Source of the DNA: Fomitopsis serialis
Taxonomy: Eukaryota; Basidiomycota; Agaricomycetes; Polyporales; Fomitopsidaceae
Reading direction: 5' to 3'
Assembly: GCF_022376445.1 (NCBI RefSeq)
Contig: NW_025955600.1
Coordinates: forward strand, 1-19,045
DNA: 19,045 nt
Below, one piece after another: positions 18,711-19,045 of this stretch. The notes under the pieces are model-generated. The model saw only the letters and a list, made by a program, of their open reading frames with translations. It had not been told where the DNA came from and ran no database searches. Every line of letters begins with the position of its first letter. Within the stretch, counting starts at the first letter, position 1. A program made the translations under genes and the position numbers.

Positions 18711-19045
18711 ATGAGGTCTTGGCGAAGATGCGAATGTTACATTCAGTCTGTATCGGGATGATCAGCGACAAACGATGGAAGGGACATATTAGCCTTGATG
18801 ACATGCTCCGGGTGGCAGACCGCTGACGAGTCGGACCGACCAGTAGTACTCGGAGGTACGCTGTAGTGCGGTCAGCGGGCATCTTTGATTGCTGTGCATG
18901 TATATGTGCTGTTTGTACAATTCAAGGAAGCACAGTGCTTCTGAAGCTGAAAGGGAGGCACGCTGCCAGTGCACAGACCATGATTCGGAGGCTATGGTAG
19001 CGCACGTGACTGGTACTAGGAGAACATCCTAGGCGCTTAACTATC
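18711..19045. other. Region downstream of GH92, nothing recognisable
   Basis: These 335 nt follow the GH92 stop codon and should contain its 3' UTR. Open frames on both strands are short and without motifs. No terminator-like signal, RNA gene or repeat can be supported. Confidence 0.5.

Noticed and set aside
1..19045. tRNA, rRNA or CRISPR features
   Set aside because: I saw no cloverleaf-like A/B-box pattern, rRNA block or regular repeat-spacer array by eye; the sequence is eukaryotic.

Overview
This window is nuclear DNA of a filamentous basidiomycete, most likely an Agaricomycete. That placement is an inference from intron density, intron size (mostly 46-76 nt with CTGAC/CTAAC-like branch sites), moderate-to-high GC and the protein families; no sequence search was possible. 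Almost every gene is cut into many small exons, so no gene is one open reading frame. I rebuilt the gene models by following reading phase, splice signals and family protein motifs.

Layout. 388-2023 (-): the ribosome-biogenesis WD40 protein Ytm1 (4 exons, 453 aa). 2395-3783 (-): a MaoC/hydratase-2 double-hotdog enoyl-CoA hydratase (9 exons, 314 aa). 3784-3999: short divergent promoter region. 4000-5714 (+): an unrecognised, Pro/Ala-rich protein whose C-terminal half is spread over shifted frames. 5846-8526 (-): an anion:cation symporter-type MFS permease (allantoate/nicotinate-permease-like), 22 exons for 504 aa. 8527-11127: gene-poor, holding a decayed 3' piece of a non-LTR retrotransposon at about 9640-10093. 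11175-14006 (+): an AAA-type ATPase of the large fungal family (11 exons, 755 aa) with a clear TATA box. 14753-18710 (+): a secreted glycoside hydrolase family 92 exo-alpha-mannosidase (25 exons, about 825 aa) with one apparent single-base frameshift.

The genes do not form an obvious pathway. They are a mix of housekeeping (Ytm1), fatty-acid metabolism (hydratase), uptake (permease), glycan trimming (GH92) and a regulatory-type AAA ATPase, as is normal for a fungal chromosome.

The most interesting signal is exon architecture. Five microexons of 6 or 9 nt lie in four genes. All are multiples of three, so each could be skipped without changing frame, and all restore residues the family conserves. 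The GH92 6-nt microexon supplies the second Asp of the catalytic GNDDSG motif. The permease also has two consecutive GC-AG introns with the same strong donor, and the GH92 gene uses several AAG and one GAG acceptor. The exon models are derived by eye; the frame arithmetic closes exactly for Ytm1, hydratase, permease and AAA genes.
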